The notes beneath the pieces are model-generated. The model had not been told where the DNA came from. It made no database searches and saw only the letters and a list, made by a program, of their open reading frames with translations. A program made the translations under genes and the position numbers. From assembly GCA_016710785.1 (NCBI GenBank), contig JADJUE010000002.1, positions 248,001 to 312,000 on the forward strand: 64,000 nucleotides of DNA, written 5' to 3'. The stretch is from Candidatus Epilinea brevis (GTDB taxonomy: Bacteria; Chloroflexota; Anaerolineae; Epilineales; Epilineaceae). This document shows, piece by piece, positions 17,224 through 26,800 of this stretch (its first letter is position 1; every line of letters begins with the position of its first letter).

Positions 17224-18288
17224 TCAAGGGGTCTGCTGGACTCTGCCGTCCGGCAGCAGGCGCCATTCAACGTTCTTCACCTCGCCGGCCTTGCCCAGAG
17301 CCGGCAGCCGCTGGCCGTTGAGGCTGACCTCGGTGTCGCCGGCGTTGCCCGTGCGCAGCGCGATGCTGGTCTTGGCCTGGCCCTCCCAGCGCTCGTTCTC
17401 GCCCTTCTTCAGGAAGCCCTCGAACGCCGCTGTGCGGCCGCCGTCCACGAAGACCCGCAGCCAGACGCTGCCCACGGAGCGCACCGAGATGCGCAGGCCA
17501 CCGGTAATGGCGGTCGGGGCCACCACGGCTGCTGTGCCCTTGCCGGCGGTGGGGCTGGGGACTGCGGTAGCCGTAGCGCGGGTGGGGGTCGCTGCGGTGC
17601 GGGTTGCCGTGGGGGTTGTGGGGGGGGCCGTGCGGGTTGCAGTGGCTACCGGGTTGACCGCGGCTACCGTGCCCGCAGGCGCCGCGGCTCCGACAGGGGT
17701 GCCCGCATCGGCCGGCGTTGAAAGGGTGGCCGGGATGCTGTCGAGGGTGCCGCTGGCCAGGGGAACGACCTGCAAGGCCGTGGGCACCGGGCGGGTCGCT
17801 GTGCCCGCGGCGCGCGGCGACGTGGCGCTGGGGACCGCGGTGCCGGTATCGCCTGTGGCGCTGACGGCGGCGGTGGGCGTGGCGGCCGACGGCGTGCGCA
17901 GCATGGGTCCCACGAAGGTCTGCCACAGCCACCAGCCGATCACCGCCGCGGCGCCGATGAAGACGAGCGTCAGAATGCTTTCCATGCTCAGCCGCGGCTC
18001 GCGCAGCAGCGGTCTGCTCAGCACCTCACGCGCCTCCGGCTGTGCTTCCCGGGGCTGCTCCTTCAGGTACATCCGCTGCACGGTCTCGGGGTTCAAGCCC
18101 ACGGTCTTGGCGTAGGACTTCAACAGGCCGCGCACGTAGACGCCCGGCGGCAGCGCGTCCCAATGCCCGGCCTCGATGGCCTCCAGGTGCACGCGCCGGA
18201 TACGCGTGACCTCCTCCACCGTCTCCAGGCTCAGGCCCTGCTCTTCGCGGTGGCGCTGCAAATAAGCGCCCAGCTCTGACAAACTCAT
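17224..18288 (-). CDS. RodZ-like protein: cytoplasmic HTH, one membrane span, DUF4115 domain
   Basis: 354 residues. The N terminus is an HTH_25-type domain (LGAYLQRHREEQGLSLETVEEVTRI, VRGLLKSYA) as in RodZ. A single membrane span lies near residues 100-120 (ILTLVFIGAAAVIGWWLW). Then a long Thr/Ala/Pro linker (about 130-265, many TATRTA/TPTA repeats) leads to a C-terminal DUF4115-type beta domain with SVRSVGSVWLRVFVDG and LRTGNAG. RodZ bridges MreB to the cell envelope. No mre genes are nearby, and related HTH-DUF4115 proteins of other function exist, so the symbol is withheld. It lies upstream of mnmA on the same strand. Confidence 0.82.
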   Translation of the reverse strand: MSLSELGAYLQRHREEQGLSLETVEEVTRIRRVHLEAIEAGHWDALPPGVYVRGLLKSYAKTVGLNPETVQRMYLKEQPREAQPEAREVLSRPLLREPRLSMESILTLVFIGAAAVIGWWLWQTFVGPMLRTPSAATPTAAVSATGDTGTAVPSATSPRAAGTATRPVPTALQVVPLASGTLDSIPATLSTPADAGTPVGAAAPAGTVAAVNPVATATRTAPPTTPTATRTAATPTRATATAVPSPTAGKGTAAVVAPTAITGGLRISVRSVGSVWLRVFVDGGRTAAFEGFLKKGENERWEGQAKTSIALRTGNAGDTEVSLNGQRLPALGKAGEVKNVEWRLLPDGRVQQTP

Positions 18289-18351
18289 GAAATCCGCCGC
18301 CTTCCACCGCCGGTTGCGGTCGGAGAATTATCGGCGGGGGAGGGGCGGGGG

Positions 18352-19320
18352 TCAACCCGCCGGCTGGAAGGCCCGCGCCTCGTGGTTCACCCGACCCGCG
18401 CGGATGACGTTGGCCCGCAGCTCCTGCCCGATGACATCCTCGGCACGCAGGCCGTTGGCGATCATCCTGTCCACGTCGATGCCGGTCTGCACGCCCATCT
18501 CGTCCAGCAGGGCCACCAGGTCCTCGGAGCAGGTGTTGCCGGTGAAGCCGAACTGGTACTTGCGGGTGTCGCTGCGCGGCGTCGGTTGGCCGCCGATGGC
18601 GCCCAGGGAGGTGTCGACGTAACGCAGGCCCATCTCCAGGGCCACGATGCTGTTGACGATGCCGTTGCCGCGCGTGTCGTGGAAGTGGGCGATAAAGTCG
18701 GCCTGGGGGAAGGCGTCCTGCAGGGCGCCGATGCGCTCGCGCACCAGCCTGGGGTTGGCCGCGCCTGTCGTGTCGCCCAGCATGATCGTGTCGGCCCCTT
18801 CCTCCACGTAGAAACGGGTGATGTCCAGCACGTCGGCCATGGGCACGTCGCCCATGATCGCGCAGCCGTAGACCGTGCCCGGGCAGCCGATGACCTTCAG
18901 CCCGCGGTCCTTGGCGCGGCGGATGATGCCGGCGTGGCTGCGCTTGGCCTCGTCATGGTTCATACGGAAGTTGGCCAGGTTATGGGCCTGGGAGGCGGAG
19001 ATCATGAGGATGATCTCGTCCGCCCCGTAGCCCCCGTCGATGCAGGCTTCCAGGCGCGCGAAGCCCTTCTCGTTGGGCATGAGCACCACGTAGCTGACGC
19101 CCGCCACGCGCTTGATGCGCCGCATGACCTCTTCGGCGTCGTGGAACTGCGGCAGCAGCTTGGGATGCGAGAAGCTGGTCACCTCCAGCTTGCGCACCCC
19201 CGAGTCGATGATCCGGTCGATCATCTCCACCTTGTCGTCGGTGGGAATCACCTTGGGGATCGACTGCAATCCGTCACGGGCCCAGCATTCGCAGACGGTG
19301 ACCGATTCGGGCATGGCCAT
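18352..19320 (-). CDS. HMG-CoA lyase-like / pyruvate carboxyltransferase-domain enzyme
   Basis: 322 residues forming an HMGL-type TIM barrel: RDGLQS (metal and substrate site), VTSFSHPKLLPQF, GCPGTVYGC, LGDTTGAANP and the metal-binding HFHDTRG. These match hydroxymethylglutaryl-CoA lyase and related lyases and aldolases. HMG-CoA lyase cleaves HMG-CoA to acetyl-CoA and acetoacetate in leucine or mevalonate breakdown. AAGGAG lies upstream of the ATG at 19320. No acyl-CoA carboxylase or dehydrogenase neighbours are present, so the exact substrate is uncertain. Confidence 0.85.
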   Translation of the reverse strand: MAMPESVTVCECWARDGLQSIPKVIPTDDKVEMIDRIIDSGVRKLEVTSFSHPKLLPQFHDAEEVMRRIKRVAGVSYVVLMPNEKGFARLEACIDGGYGADEIILMISASQAHNLANFRMNHDEAKRSHAGIIRRAKDRGLKVIGCPGTVYGCAIMGDVPMADVLDITRFYVEEGADTIMLGDTTGAANPRLVRERIGALQDAFPQADFIAHFHDTRGNGIVNSIVALEMGLRYVDTSLGAIGGQPTPRSDTRKYQFGFTGNTCSEDLVALLDEMGVQTGIDVDRMIANGLRAEDVIGQELRANVIRAGRVNHEARAFQPAG

Positions 19321-19411
19321 GACATGACTCCTTCCGGCGAACGGGAACCGGCCGCTGGCGGGCCGTTCGCCGGAAGATATCACGAGGGGCGATCCAGTTC
19401 AAGCCCTTGGC

Positions 19412-19618
19412 TCAAGAGCCCAGGTCTTCCTCCGGCTGGAAGATCGTCTCGATGGGCTGGGCGAAGACAGCGGCCAGGCGGAAAGCCAGTGGCAGGCTGG
19501 GGTCATACTTGCCGGTCTCGAGGGCGTTGACCGTCTGTCGCGACACCGCCAGTCGTTCGGCCAGATCGGCCTGCGTCCAATCCCGTTCGGCGCGCAGCAC
19601 CCTGAGGCGGTTCTTCAT
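19412..19618 (-). CDS. Small XRE-family HTH regulator
   Basis: 68 residues, nearly all helix-turn-helix: WTQADLAERLAVSRQTVNALE, then PLAFRLAAVF and an acidic tail. Such one-domain regulators commonly sit in a two-gene operon behind a small membrane protein and repress their own promoter. Here its ATG overlaps the upstream stop by one base (TGATG at 19616-19620). The operon promoter carries repeated TTGACA/TGTCAA sites, described separately. Confidence 0.88.
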   Translation of the reverse strand: MKNRLRVLRAERDWTQADLAERLAVSRQTVNALETGKYDPSLPLAFRLAAVFAQPIETIFQPEEDLGS

Positions 19619-20049
19619 CAGCTGTACTTCCGCCGCGCCAGCACCTGGCCCAAGGCCCAGGCCAGCATCGTCACCACGACGCCGTCGGACACGTCGAGCC
19701 GGGGCGCGCCCGCCAGCTCCAGCAAGCGCCAGCCCATGCTGAAGATGACGCCGGCGGCCATGCCGTAGCCAAGGCCCTCCAGATGGATCTGTCGCACCCG
19801 TTCCTCGGCCTCCGCAAGGAAACGGCGGTAGGCGCTCACCGCGCCCAGGGCGGGCAGGTTGCAGGCGAGGGCGAAGGCGACGGCCGGCGCGCCAGTGCCC
19901 AGCAGGTTCTTGATCAGCAGATAGGTGCCGGCAACGTAGACAACGGCGGTGAAGAGCGACCAGGCGGCGAAGCGGTTGGCGTTAGCCTTGTCTGTCGGGC
20001 GGAGGTCGTTGCAGAGCGAACCGGCGATGCTGGGAAGAGCGTCAGGCAT
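19618..20049 (-). CDS. Membrane protein paired with the XRE regulator
   Basis: 143 residues with four hydrophobic segments (about 27-45, 53-70, 97-110 and 122-136). AAGGAG lies seven bases before the ATG at 20049. The family is not recognised with certainty; size and pairing with a small XRE protein recall the DUF2178/DUF3796-like membrane protein plus HTH pairs found in many bacteria and archaea. The role is unknown. Confidence 0.75.
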   Translation of the reverse strand: MPDALPSIAGSLCNDLRPTDKANANRFAAWSLFTAVVYVAGTYLLIKNLLGTGAPAVAFALACNLPALGAVSAYRRFLAEAEERVRQIHLEGLGYGMAAGVIFSMGWRLLELAGAPRLDVSDGVVVTMLAWALGQVLARRKYS

Positions 20050-20061
20050 GAATGGTCTCCT

Positions 20062-20130
20062 TGTCAATGAGTGAAGTTTACTTGACATCAAGATACCAGA
20101 TAGCCCGCTGCGTGTCAATGGTCCTTGACA
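20062..20130 (-). promoter_or_regulatory. Promoter and repeated operator of the XRE/membrane-protein operon
   Basis: On the minus strand TTGACA (20118-20113) and TATCTT (20095-20090) are spaced by exactly 17 bases, a near-consensus sigma-70 type promoter. CTTGA-TG-TCAAG (20092-20081) overlaps the -10/start region. TGTCAA-six bases-TTGACA (20130-20113) covers the -35, and another TTGACA half-site is at 20067-20062 beside the ribosome site. The repeated half-site suggests binding of the small XRE protein and autorepression (inference). Confidence 0.7.
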
Positions 20131-20224
20131 ACTTCATGTCTTGCTTCGGGCTGTGTCCCGCTCGACGGCATCGTCCCACTGTACCGGGTCCACGGTGTTG
20201 ACGGCCCAGATCCAATCCGTTGCG

Positions 20225-20272
20225 GGCGGGGGGTCAACCGCCGCTTGACCCCCCGCCGCCACGCGCTAGGAT
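20225..20272 (+). promoter_or_regulatory. Promoter with overlapping palindrome upstream of cysteine desulfurase
   Basis: A perfect inverted repeat with 13-base arms, 20225-20237 (ending GGGGGGTCAA) and 20245-20257 (starting TTGACCCCCC), flanks a seven-base spacer. The right arm begins with TTGACC, which can serve as -35, with TAGGAT at 20267-20272 as -10 (16-base spacing). The desulfurase start codon is 59 bases downstream. The palindrome could be an operator or the remnant of a terminator hairpin. Confidence 0.5.
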
Positions 20273-20331
20273 TGGCCCGCCGACGCCGCGGTCCCGCCAC
20301 GCCCTGTGCTCCGAGTACCAAGGTGAGCCCC

Positions 20332-21531
20332 ATGATCCGCTCCGACACCTTCCCCGCCCCGCGCTCCGTCTATATGGACTGCTCCGCGACCACGCCGGTG
20401 GATCCGGAGGTGCTGGAGGCCATGCTGCCCTACTTCAGCGAGGTCTTCGCCAACCCCTCCGGGGCCTATAGCCTTGGGCGACAGGCGCGGCGAGCGCTGG
20501 AGGAGGCGCGGGCTGCCGTGGCCGGCATCCTGGGCTGCCGGCCGGAGGAGATCGTGTTCACCAGCGGCGGTTCGGAGAGCGACAATCTGGCCCTGCGCGG
20601 CGCGGCGCGGGCCATGCGCGATGCCGGGCGGGGCGCCCACTGCCTCAGCGGACCCATCGAGCACGAGGCCATCCTGGCCACCTTTCACGATCTGGAGGCC
20701 CACGAGGGCTTCGACCTGACGGTGTTGGACGTCGATCATCACGGCCAGGTCGCGGTGGACCAGGTCGTCGCCGCCGTCAGGCCCGACACCGTCCTCCTCA
20801 GCCTGATGCTGGCCAACAACGAGGTGGGCAGCCTGCAGCCCGTGGCCGCCATCGGCGCCGCCCTTCGGCCCCGCGGTATCCTGGTGCACACCGACGCCGT
20901 GCAGGCCGGGGCCTGGGTGGACCTGGATGTGGACCGCCTCAACGTGGACCTGCTCAGCCTCTCCGCCCACAAGTTCTACGGGCCCAAGGGCGTGGGCGTG
21001 CTCTACGTGCGCGAGGGCACGCCCCTGGTCAGCTGCCAGACCGGCGGTGGGCATGAGTTCGGTCGCCGCGCCGGCACCGAGAACGTGGCCGGGGCCGTCG
21101 GGCTGGCCCGCGCCTTGGAGCTGACCCAGTCCGACAGGGAGGCGGCCTGCATTCGCGCCGCCGGCTTGCGCGACCGCTTGATCAGCGGCCTGGCGGCCAT
21201 CGATGGCGTGGTGTTGACCGGCCATCCCACCGAGCGCCTGGCCGGCCACGCCTCCGTCTGCGTGGCCGGTGTGCCCGCCGACGCCCTGATCCTAGGCCTG
21301 GACATGCGCGGCATCTGCGCCTCCAGCGGCTCTGCCTGCTCCAGCGGCAAGGTGGCCGCCAGCCACGTGCTGACGGCCATGGGCGTGGACGCCGAGCTGG
21401 CGCGCGGTGCCCTGCGGCTCTCCCTGGGGCGGCACACATCGGCCGAGGACGTCGACCACGTCATCGCCGTGCTGACCGCCCTGGTGCCGAGGCTCAGGGC
21501 CGTGGCCCGGACGGTGGCTGTTGGGGCCTGA
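20332..21531 (+). CDS. Cysteine desulfurase (NifS/IscS family)
   Basis: 399 residues. This is a PLP enzyme of aminotransferase class V: MDCSATTPVDPEV at the start, IEHEA (H111), SAHKFYGPKG with the PLP lysine K214, and SSGSACSSGK with the catalytic cysteine C336. It turns cysteine into alanine and a persulfide for iron-sulfur cluster and thio-tRNA synthesis. The ATG at 20332 is preceded by AAGGTGAG; the longer frame upstream has no conserved residues. It could supply the iron-sulfur-rich complex I and CcoG and the MnmA encoded nearby. NifS-type enzymes can also deliver selenium, of interest given the candidate selenoprotein in this window. Confidence 0.93.
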   Translation: MIRSDTFPAPRSVYMDCSATTPVDPEVLEAMLPYFSEVFANPSGAYSLGRQARRALEEARAAVAGILGCRPEEIVFTSGGSESDNLALRGAARAMRDAGRGAHCLSGPIEHEAILATFHDLEAHEGFDLTVLDVDHHGQVAVDQVVAAVRPDTVLLSLMLANNEVGSLQPVAAIGAALRPRGILVHTDAVQAGAWVDLDVDRLNVDLLSLSAHKFYGPKGVGVLYVREGTPLVSCQTGGGHEFGRRAGTENVAGAVGLARALELTQSDREAACIRAAGLRDRLISGLAAIDGVVLTGHPTERLAGHASVCVAGVPADALILGLDMRGICASSGSACSSGKVAASHVLTAMGVDAELARGALRLSLGRHTSAEDVDHVIAVLTALVPRLRAVARTVAVGA

Positions 21532-21536
21532 GCGCC

Positions 21537-22466
21537 ATGTCCGAGAGCACCTGGCGGGTCAGCAACCTTGTTGCGCGCGCCGACGCCGTTCATGCCTGGC
21601 TGTGGCAGGCGTCCCGCCTGGACACCTCAGCCGTCGAGCGTCAGACGACCCTGGACCGGAGCTCCGAACGAGCCGCAGCCGACGTGGCCATCGTCAAGGA
21701 TATCGCGCGCGAGCGTGCCGTTGAAGTGGCCCATCTGCCCGAGCCCTCCCGCCAGGCTTTCGGCTGGCTGGCCTGGCTGGCGCGGAGCGCGGACCACCCC
21801 CGCCGGCATGTCGAGACCCTGGCCGGGTTCCGTCGCGCCGCCGAACGCCAGGGCGGCAGCCTGTGCTGGGCGGCCATCAAGCCCATGAAGTCCCTCTTGC
21901 GCGGCAAGGGTCGGCCGCCCCATTTCGAACTGCTGGCCCACATCGTCTTTGTCGGTGCCGGAGACGAGGTGCTGAGCGCGGTCTACGAACGGGGCCGCGG
22001 ACAAGCACGCCCCCGCGAGGTAGACCTGATCGACGCCTATGCCGGCAGCCCCGAGGCCCTGGCCGTCTACGGCGCCGTCGTCGATGGACTTCAGCCCGAG
22101 CCGCACGTGAAGGCCCGGGGCCGGCACCAGGACCTGGTGGCCGTCTTCACCCGCGTGAATCAGACCTTCTTCGCCGGGCGCCTGGCACAGCCCAGCCTCA
22201 ACTGGTCTGCAGAGGTCTCCCGCCGCAAGCTCGGCCATTACCGGCCCATGACCGACGAGCTGCAGCTGAGCCTGGCCCTGGATCGCCCGGACGTGCCGGC
22301 CGAGGTGCTGGACTTCGTCATGTACCACGAGCTGCTGCACAAGGCCATCGGCGTGGACACCAAGGATGGTCGAAGGCGCGCCCACACAGCGATGTTTCGC
22401 CTGGCCGAAGCCCGCTATCCCCATCGTGACCGGGTCGAGCGCTGGCTCCGCCGCCACCTCGGTTGA
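21537..22466 (+). CDS. SprT/M48-like zinc metalloprotein
   Basis: 309 residues. The C-terminal third has DFVMYHELLHKAIG with the zinc-binding HExxH (HELLH, 264-268) and a third ligand candidate in the following helix (HTAMFRLAEARYP), as in SprT-like and related predicted metallopeptidases. Upstream is LAQPSLNWSAEVSRRKLGHY, typical of the SprT-like fold. The N-terminal 150 residues are not recognised. It follows the desulfurase by five bases and is probably cotranscribed. The substrate is unknown. Confidence 0.78.
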   Translation: MSESTWRVSNLVARADAVHAWLWQASRLDTSAVERQTTLDRSSERAAADVAIVKDIARERAVEVAHLPEPSRQAFGWLAWLARSADHPRRHVETLAGFRRAAERQGGSLCWAAIKPMKSLLRGKGRPPHFELLAHIVFVGAGDEVLSAVYERGRGQARPREVDLIDAYAGSPEALAVYGAVVDGLQPEPHVKARGRHQDLVAVFTRVNQTFFAGRLAQPSLNWSAEVSRRKLGHYRPMTDELQLSLALDRPDVPAEVLDFVMYHELLHKAIGVDTKDGRRRAHTAMFRLAEARYPHRDRVERWLRRHLG

Positions 22467-22474
22467 GCGCGTTG

Positions 22475-23365
22475 TCAGCCCCCTGATTCGCCGCCCATCT
22501 GGCTCCCATCGACCAGATCGGACAGCTCCTGGATGGCAGCCCGCACGGTCTCGGCTGCGTTCCACACCACGAAGTGGTCTTTGTCCGTGAAGGTGTCCAC
22601 GCGGCGGATGGCCCCTATCGGGAAGCGGCGCTGCATGAAGTCCACGTTGGCATAGGGCACCAGGCTGTCATCGGTGGAGTGGATCAGGATCACAGGCACC
22701 TGCAGTGTCCCAAGCCGCCCGGACATCTCCAGCAGATCCGCCTTGATCGGCTTGAGTTCGTCGTTGGAGCGCGTCATGGTGCTGGGGATCACCAGCCGCG
22801 CCAGCCCGGTATCGGCCAGGCGGTTGTACCACATCCACTTCTCCAGGTCCGGGTCCAGGTCGCCGGCAGCGATCACCAGTCCGCCGACCAGTTCCGGATA
22901 ATCCAGAGCCGCGCGCACGATGATGGGGCCGCCCAATGAATGGCCTACCAGGATGGGCTTGGGTCCCGGATCCAGCAGGAAGGGAACCATTGCCGCGGCC
23001 TGGTCCGCCAGGCCGGGCAACGCCCGCAAAGGCGCGGTCTGGCCGAACCCCGGCCGATCATAGGTGACCGAACCCATCCCGCCCACCGGCTCAAGCAGGT
23101 AGCGTGACCAGGCGTTGGCGTCGCCGGGGGTGCCGTGACAATAGACCACGCGGCCAAGGGCCGGGTCACCGGTCTGAAAATAGCTCAGGGTCAGGCCCTT
23201 CGGTCCGGCGATGCTCCGGCGCTTCAGACCGGCATCCTCCAGATCGCGGATACCCTGACCCTCCTCAAACATGCCGTCCATCAAGCGCATGAGGACGCCG
23301 ACAACCACCAGCGCCGCGATGCCGATACCGGCGAGAGTGGCCGCCCAGCGGTGAACGCGCTTCAT
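22475..23365 (-). CDS. Alpha/beta hydrolase, membrane-anchored
   Basis: 296 residues. After an N-terminal membrane anchor (about 8-27) comes an alpha/beta hydrolase fold: oxyanion region CHGTPGD, nucleophile elbow GHSLGG (S143), acid in HSTDDSLVP and histidine in DKDHFVVW. The GGAG ribosome site is seven bases before the ATG at 23365. The family includes esterases, lipases and peptidases; the substrate is unclear. It converges on the SprT-like gene with an 8-bp gap. Confidence 0.85.
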   Translation of the reverse strand: MKRVHRWAATLAGIGIAALVVVGVLMRLMDGMFEEGQGIRDLEDAGLKRRSIAGPKGLTLSYFQTGDPALGRVVYCHGTPGDANAWSRYLLEPVGGMGSVTYDRPGFGQTAPLRALPGLADQAAAMVPFLLDPGPKPILVGHSLGGPIIVRAALDYPELVGGLVIAAGDLDPDLEKWMWYNRLADTGLARLVIPSTMTRSNDELKPIKADLLEMSGRLGTLQVPVILIHSTDDSLVPYANVDFMQRRFPIGAIRRVDTFTDKDHFVVWNAAETVRAAIQELSDLVDGSQMGGESGG

Positions 23366-23814
23366 GGTGGACTCCAGGGGTGCTGCCCTGGTAATGCGCC
23401 GCCAGGAAGCGTGAGGGTAGCGGTGGCATGACCTCGCGGCCACTGAAGGTTTTCGAGACCCGGCACACCCATCGGCTACTCTCACAGTCCTTTGTGATGC
23501 GGCTGGTACTGCCCGACAAGGCGTGTCTTCAATCTGCGCCATCGCTTGCGCCGAGCTGTTATCAGGTGGGCCGTGATGATAGCCTGCCTGTGACATCCTG
23601 CGGGCGGACGCTTGGGGGTCTCACCCTGGTGCGGGTCGGGCCGGCATTAAATCATGCTAACCACGCGATCGAAAGGTAACCCGTCGTCCACGGTAGTCGT
23701 TCGCGTAAGATAGCAAACATACACGCGGCCGCTGTGGTCGCTGGCGCGCTGCGCGGACCAGGCGCAGGCGGCTCCAAGGGACATCGAAGCCCGGCAACAG
23801 GAGGATCTGTGACC
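23366..23814. other. Intergenic region upstream of the large exported protein
   Basis: About 450 bases between divergent genes. An 83-codon frame (23428-23679, plus) has no recognisable features, and I do not call it. GGAGG near 23801 serves the downstream ATG at 23815. The region is richer in A and T (for example around 23645-23725) than its flanks and should hold the promoters of both divergent genes; no confident -10/-35 pair was found. Confidence 0.5.
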
Positions 23815-26800
23815 ATGCGTCTGGAACTGCGACTCATCAAGGGCAGCGCCCTGGCCAGCATCGCGCTGGCGTTGGCCATGACGGCCCGACCGACCGGGCA
23901 GGTTCCCGGGGCCACCCACGCTCAGGGCGGCGGCAGCCAGCCCGCCACCGGGGTCACCGTGACCCTCCAGGACAACGTCATCCGTTGGACCACCCTGCCG
24001 GCTGTCGCCGTCCGCGCCCAGGTGCGCACCGGCACCACGTTGAAGGCTCAGGGCCAGGCGCAGAGCGGTCAGGACGGAACCGTCACCCTCAACCTGCAGG
24101 CCGGAGGGGGCGGCGGCGGAATGGGCGGCGGCGGCAACCCCAACCTGCTCGCCGGCGACATCATCACCCTCCTGCCCACCGGCGGCGTCACCGCTACCCT
24201 CACGGTGCCGGCCCTCAGCGTGGCGGCCAACGCCGCGGGCAACAAGGTCATGGGCAGCACCGTAGCCGGAGCGGCCCTCAGCCTGAGCCTGAACCATGGC
24301 GGCCAGGCGCAGGCCGGTGCGGCCACCGCGGACGCCGCGGGCGCCTATCAATCGGCCTTCGCCGACGTGGCGCCAGGCGACACAGGTGTTGTGACCCTGG
24401 TCAAGGACGGCAACAGCTTCCTGGCTGAGTTTGCCGCCTTCCAGGCCAGCTTCAGCCTGGGTTCCCGGCAGGTTACGGGCGTCATGACGCCCGGCGAGAC
24501 CGTGATCATCACCCTGACCGCGGCGGACGGCACCACCGCCAAAGGCACGCGAACCGTCACCCTGCAGGGCGGCGGGACGGACTTCAACACCGGCGGCGGC
24601 GGCGGTGGCGGGCCGGGCGGCGGCGGCGGCAACGCCTTCGGTCCGGTGGTGGCCGGGGACACGGCCAAGGCCGATGTCACCAGCCCCGTGGCCGGCGCCA
24701 ACCTCAGCCTGACGGACAAGGCTCCCACCATCCTGGTGGTCACCAACCCCACCACGCAGACCGTCACCGGCCAGGCGCCGGGCGGCGCCGCCATCGAGGT
24801 GGTGGCCTTGAGCCCCGAGGGCAACAGCTTCTCGGCCACCACCACCGCCGGACCGGCCGATCCGGGCACCGGCCTGGGCAACTTCAGCGCCACCATCAGC
24901 GGCGCCACCGGCATGGGTCCCGGTTGGCGCGTCTACGCCTACGCCTCCAACACGCCCGGCCTGCGCTTCCGCGCCGCCGACGCCTTGGAGCAGGTGCGCA
25001 TCGGCATCCATGCCAACCAGGTCATCGGTGTGGCGGATCCGGGTCGGCCCATCACTGTCACCATCCTCAGTTCCGCCGGTGAGACCCGCGGCACCCAGAC
25101 CACGCAGTCCAACAACAACGCCCAGTTCACGGTGAACTTCAATGGCGGGGGCGGTCCGGGCGGCGGCACGCCGACCACACCGGTGGACTTCAACACCGGC
25201 GATGTCGTGCAGGTGGAGTTCAGTCTCGGCGATCCCCTACTCATCCCCATTCCCAACATGACGGCCCGTACGGACGCCGCGGCTGACACGGTCAGCGGCG
25301 AAGGTCCTTCCGGCGCGTCGGTCTGGGCCACGCAGGGCAATGGTCAGGCGACGGTCACGGCCCGCGGCATGATCGATGCCGGCGGCAGCTATAGCCTCAG
25401 CTTCGCCGGAACGAAGGACCTGGCACCCCCCATGGGCGGCGCCATCAACGTGCGCTTGCCGAATGGCCATGAACTGTACAGCAACTGGGGCATCGTGCAG
25501 ATGACCGTGGAGCTGGGCAACTTCCAGGTCAACGGCTCCGGCGCCTCCAACCGCGACGTCATGGCCTCGCTGGTGGACAAGAACGGCGCGACCACGGTCG
25601 GCGGGGCTGACGACCAGACCGGCGGCGGTGGTGGTGGCGGTGGCGGCGGCGGTGGTGGCCTCAACGGCGCCGGCCAATGGGGCTTCCTCTTCCGGGATAC
25701 CTTGGGCCAACCTGTCCGCATCCAGCCGGGCGACAAGGTCCGGGTGACTGTGGGCGACGATACCGTCGAGCTCACGGTTCCCCCGCTTTCCGGCGTGGCC
25801 TTCGTGGGCGACGATCTGATCAACGGCAGCACCACGGCGGACCGCAAGGTGACCGTCCAGGTGGCGCATATCCTCATCCCGGGTAACGCCCGGCAGGAAG
25901 TGACCGCGGACGCCAGCGGCAAGTTCGCGGTGGACCTGACTGGCACCTTCGACCTGCAGCATAACGACAACATCCTGTTCACCACGAACGAAGGCATCCA
26001 TGTGGTCAACAGCCGCCTGACCGTCCCGGGTCTGCGTCTGAACCTGGACGAGGCCCGGCTGAGCGGCTCTTGGAAGCCCGACACCCTGCTGGATGTGGGC
26101 GTGGTGAGCGGCCCGGCGGCCGACACCGTGTTCAGCGGCCAGGTGCGCACGCAGGATAATGCCACCTTCGCGATCGTCTTCACCAAGGGCGACAGCCGTG
26201 TCCTGCCCAAGACGGGCGACACCGTCGTGGTCCGCGATCCGGCCACCCGCGAGAAGATCGAACTCAAGGTGCCCGAGCTGACGGTAGCGGGCGACGCGGC
26301 CACGGAGGCATTCAGCGGCCGGGCCGTGCCCGGCGGCGCCTTGACCCTGCAGGCCAGCAACCCCTTCCCGCGACCGGGCGGCGGCGGCGGGCCTGGCGGC
26401 GGCGGTGCGGGCGGTGGCGGCAACCGTTTCGGCCAGCCGACCATCAATCCTGATGGCACGTGGACGCTGACCTTCCCCGCGCCGGCCTACAACATCCGGC
26501 CGGGTACGCGCATGTTCGCCCTGTACCGTGAGCCGGGCGGCCACCTGATCGAGCGCATCCGCTACATTCCCATCGCCTCCGTGCAGCACGGCGGCGGCGC
26601 GGTTTGCGGCTATGCCGACCCCCGCGCCGCCGTGGCTTCCACCCTGGTGGATGCCGGTGGCCAGACCCTGGGCGCGGCCACGGGCAGCAGCGACTACAAC
26701 TCCAGCTTCGAGTTGCTGATGAAGGGGCCGCAGGAAGCGGTCGTCCGCTCCGCGGCCGGTCAGACGGCCAAGGTCAAGTTGGGCGCCGAGACGGTGGACG

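Noticed and set aside
23428..23679. 83-codon plus-strand frame in the intergenic region
   Set aside because: No ribosome site, no recognisable text, and composition unlike neighbouring genes.
24583..24640. GGC-rich runs as a CRISPR or satellite array
   Set aside because: They are in frame, encode glycine, and have no regular spacer structure.
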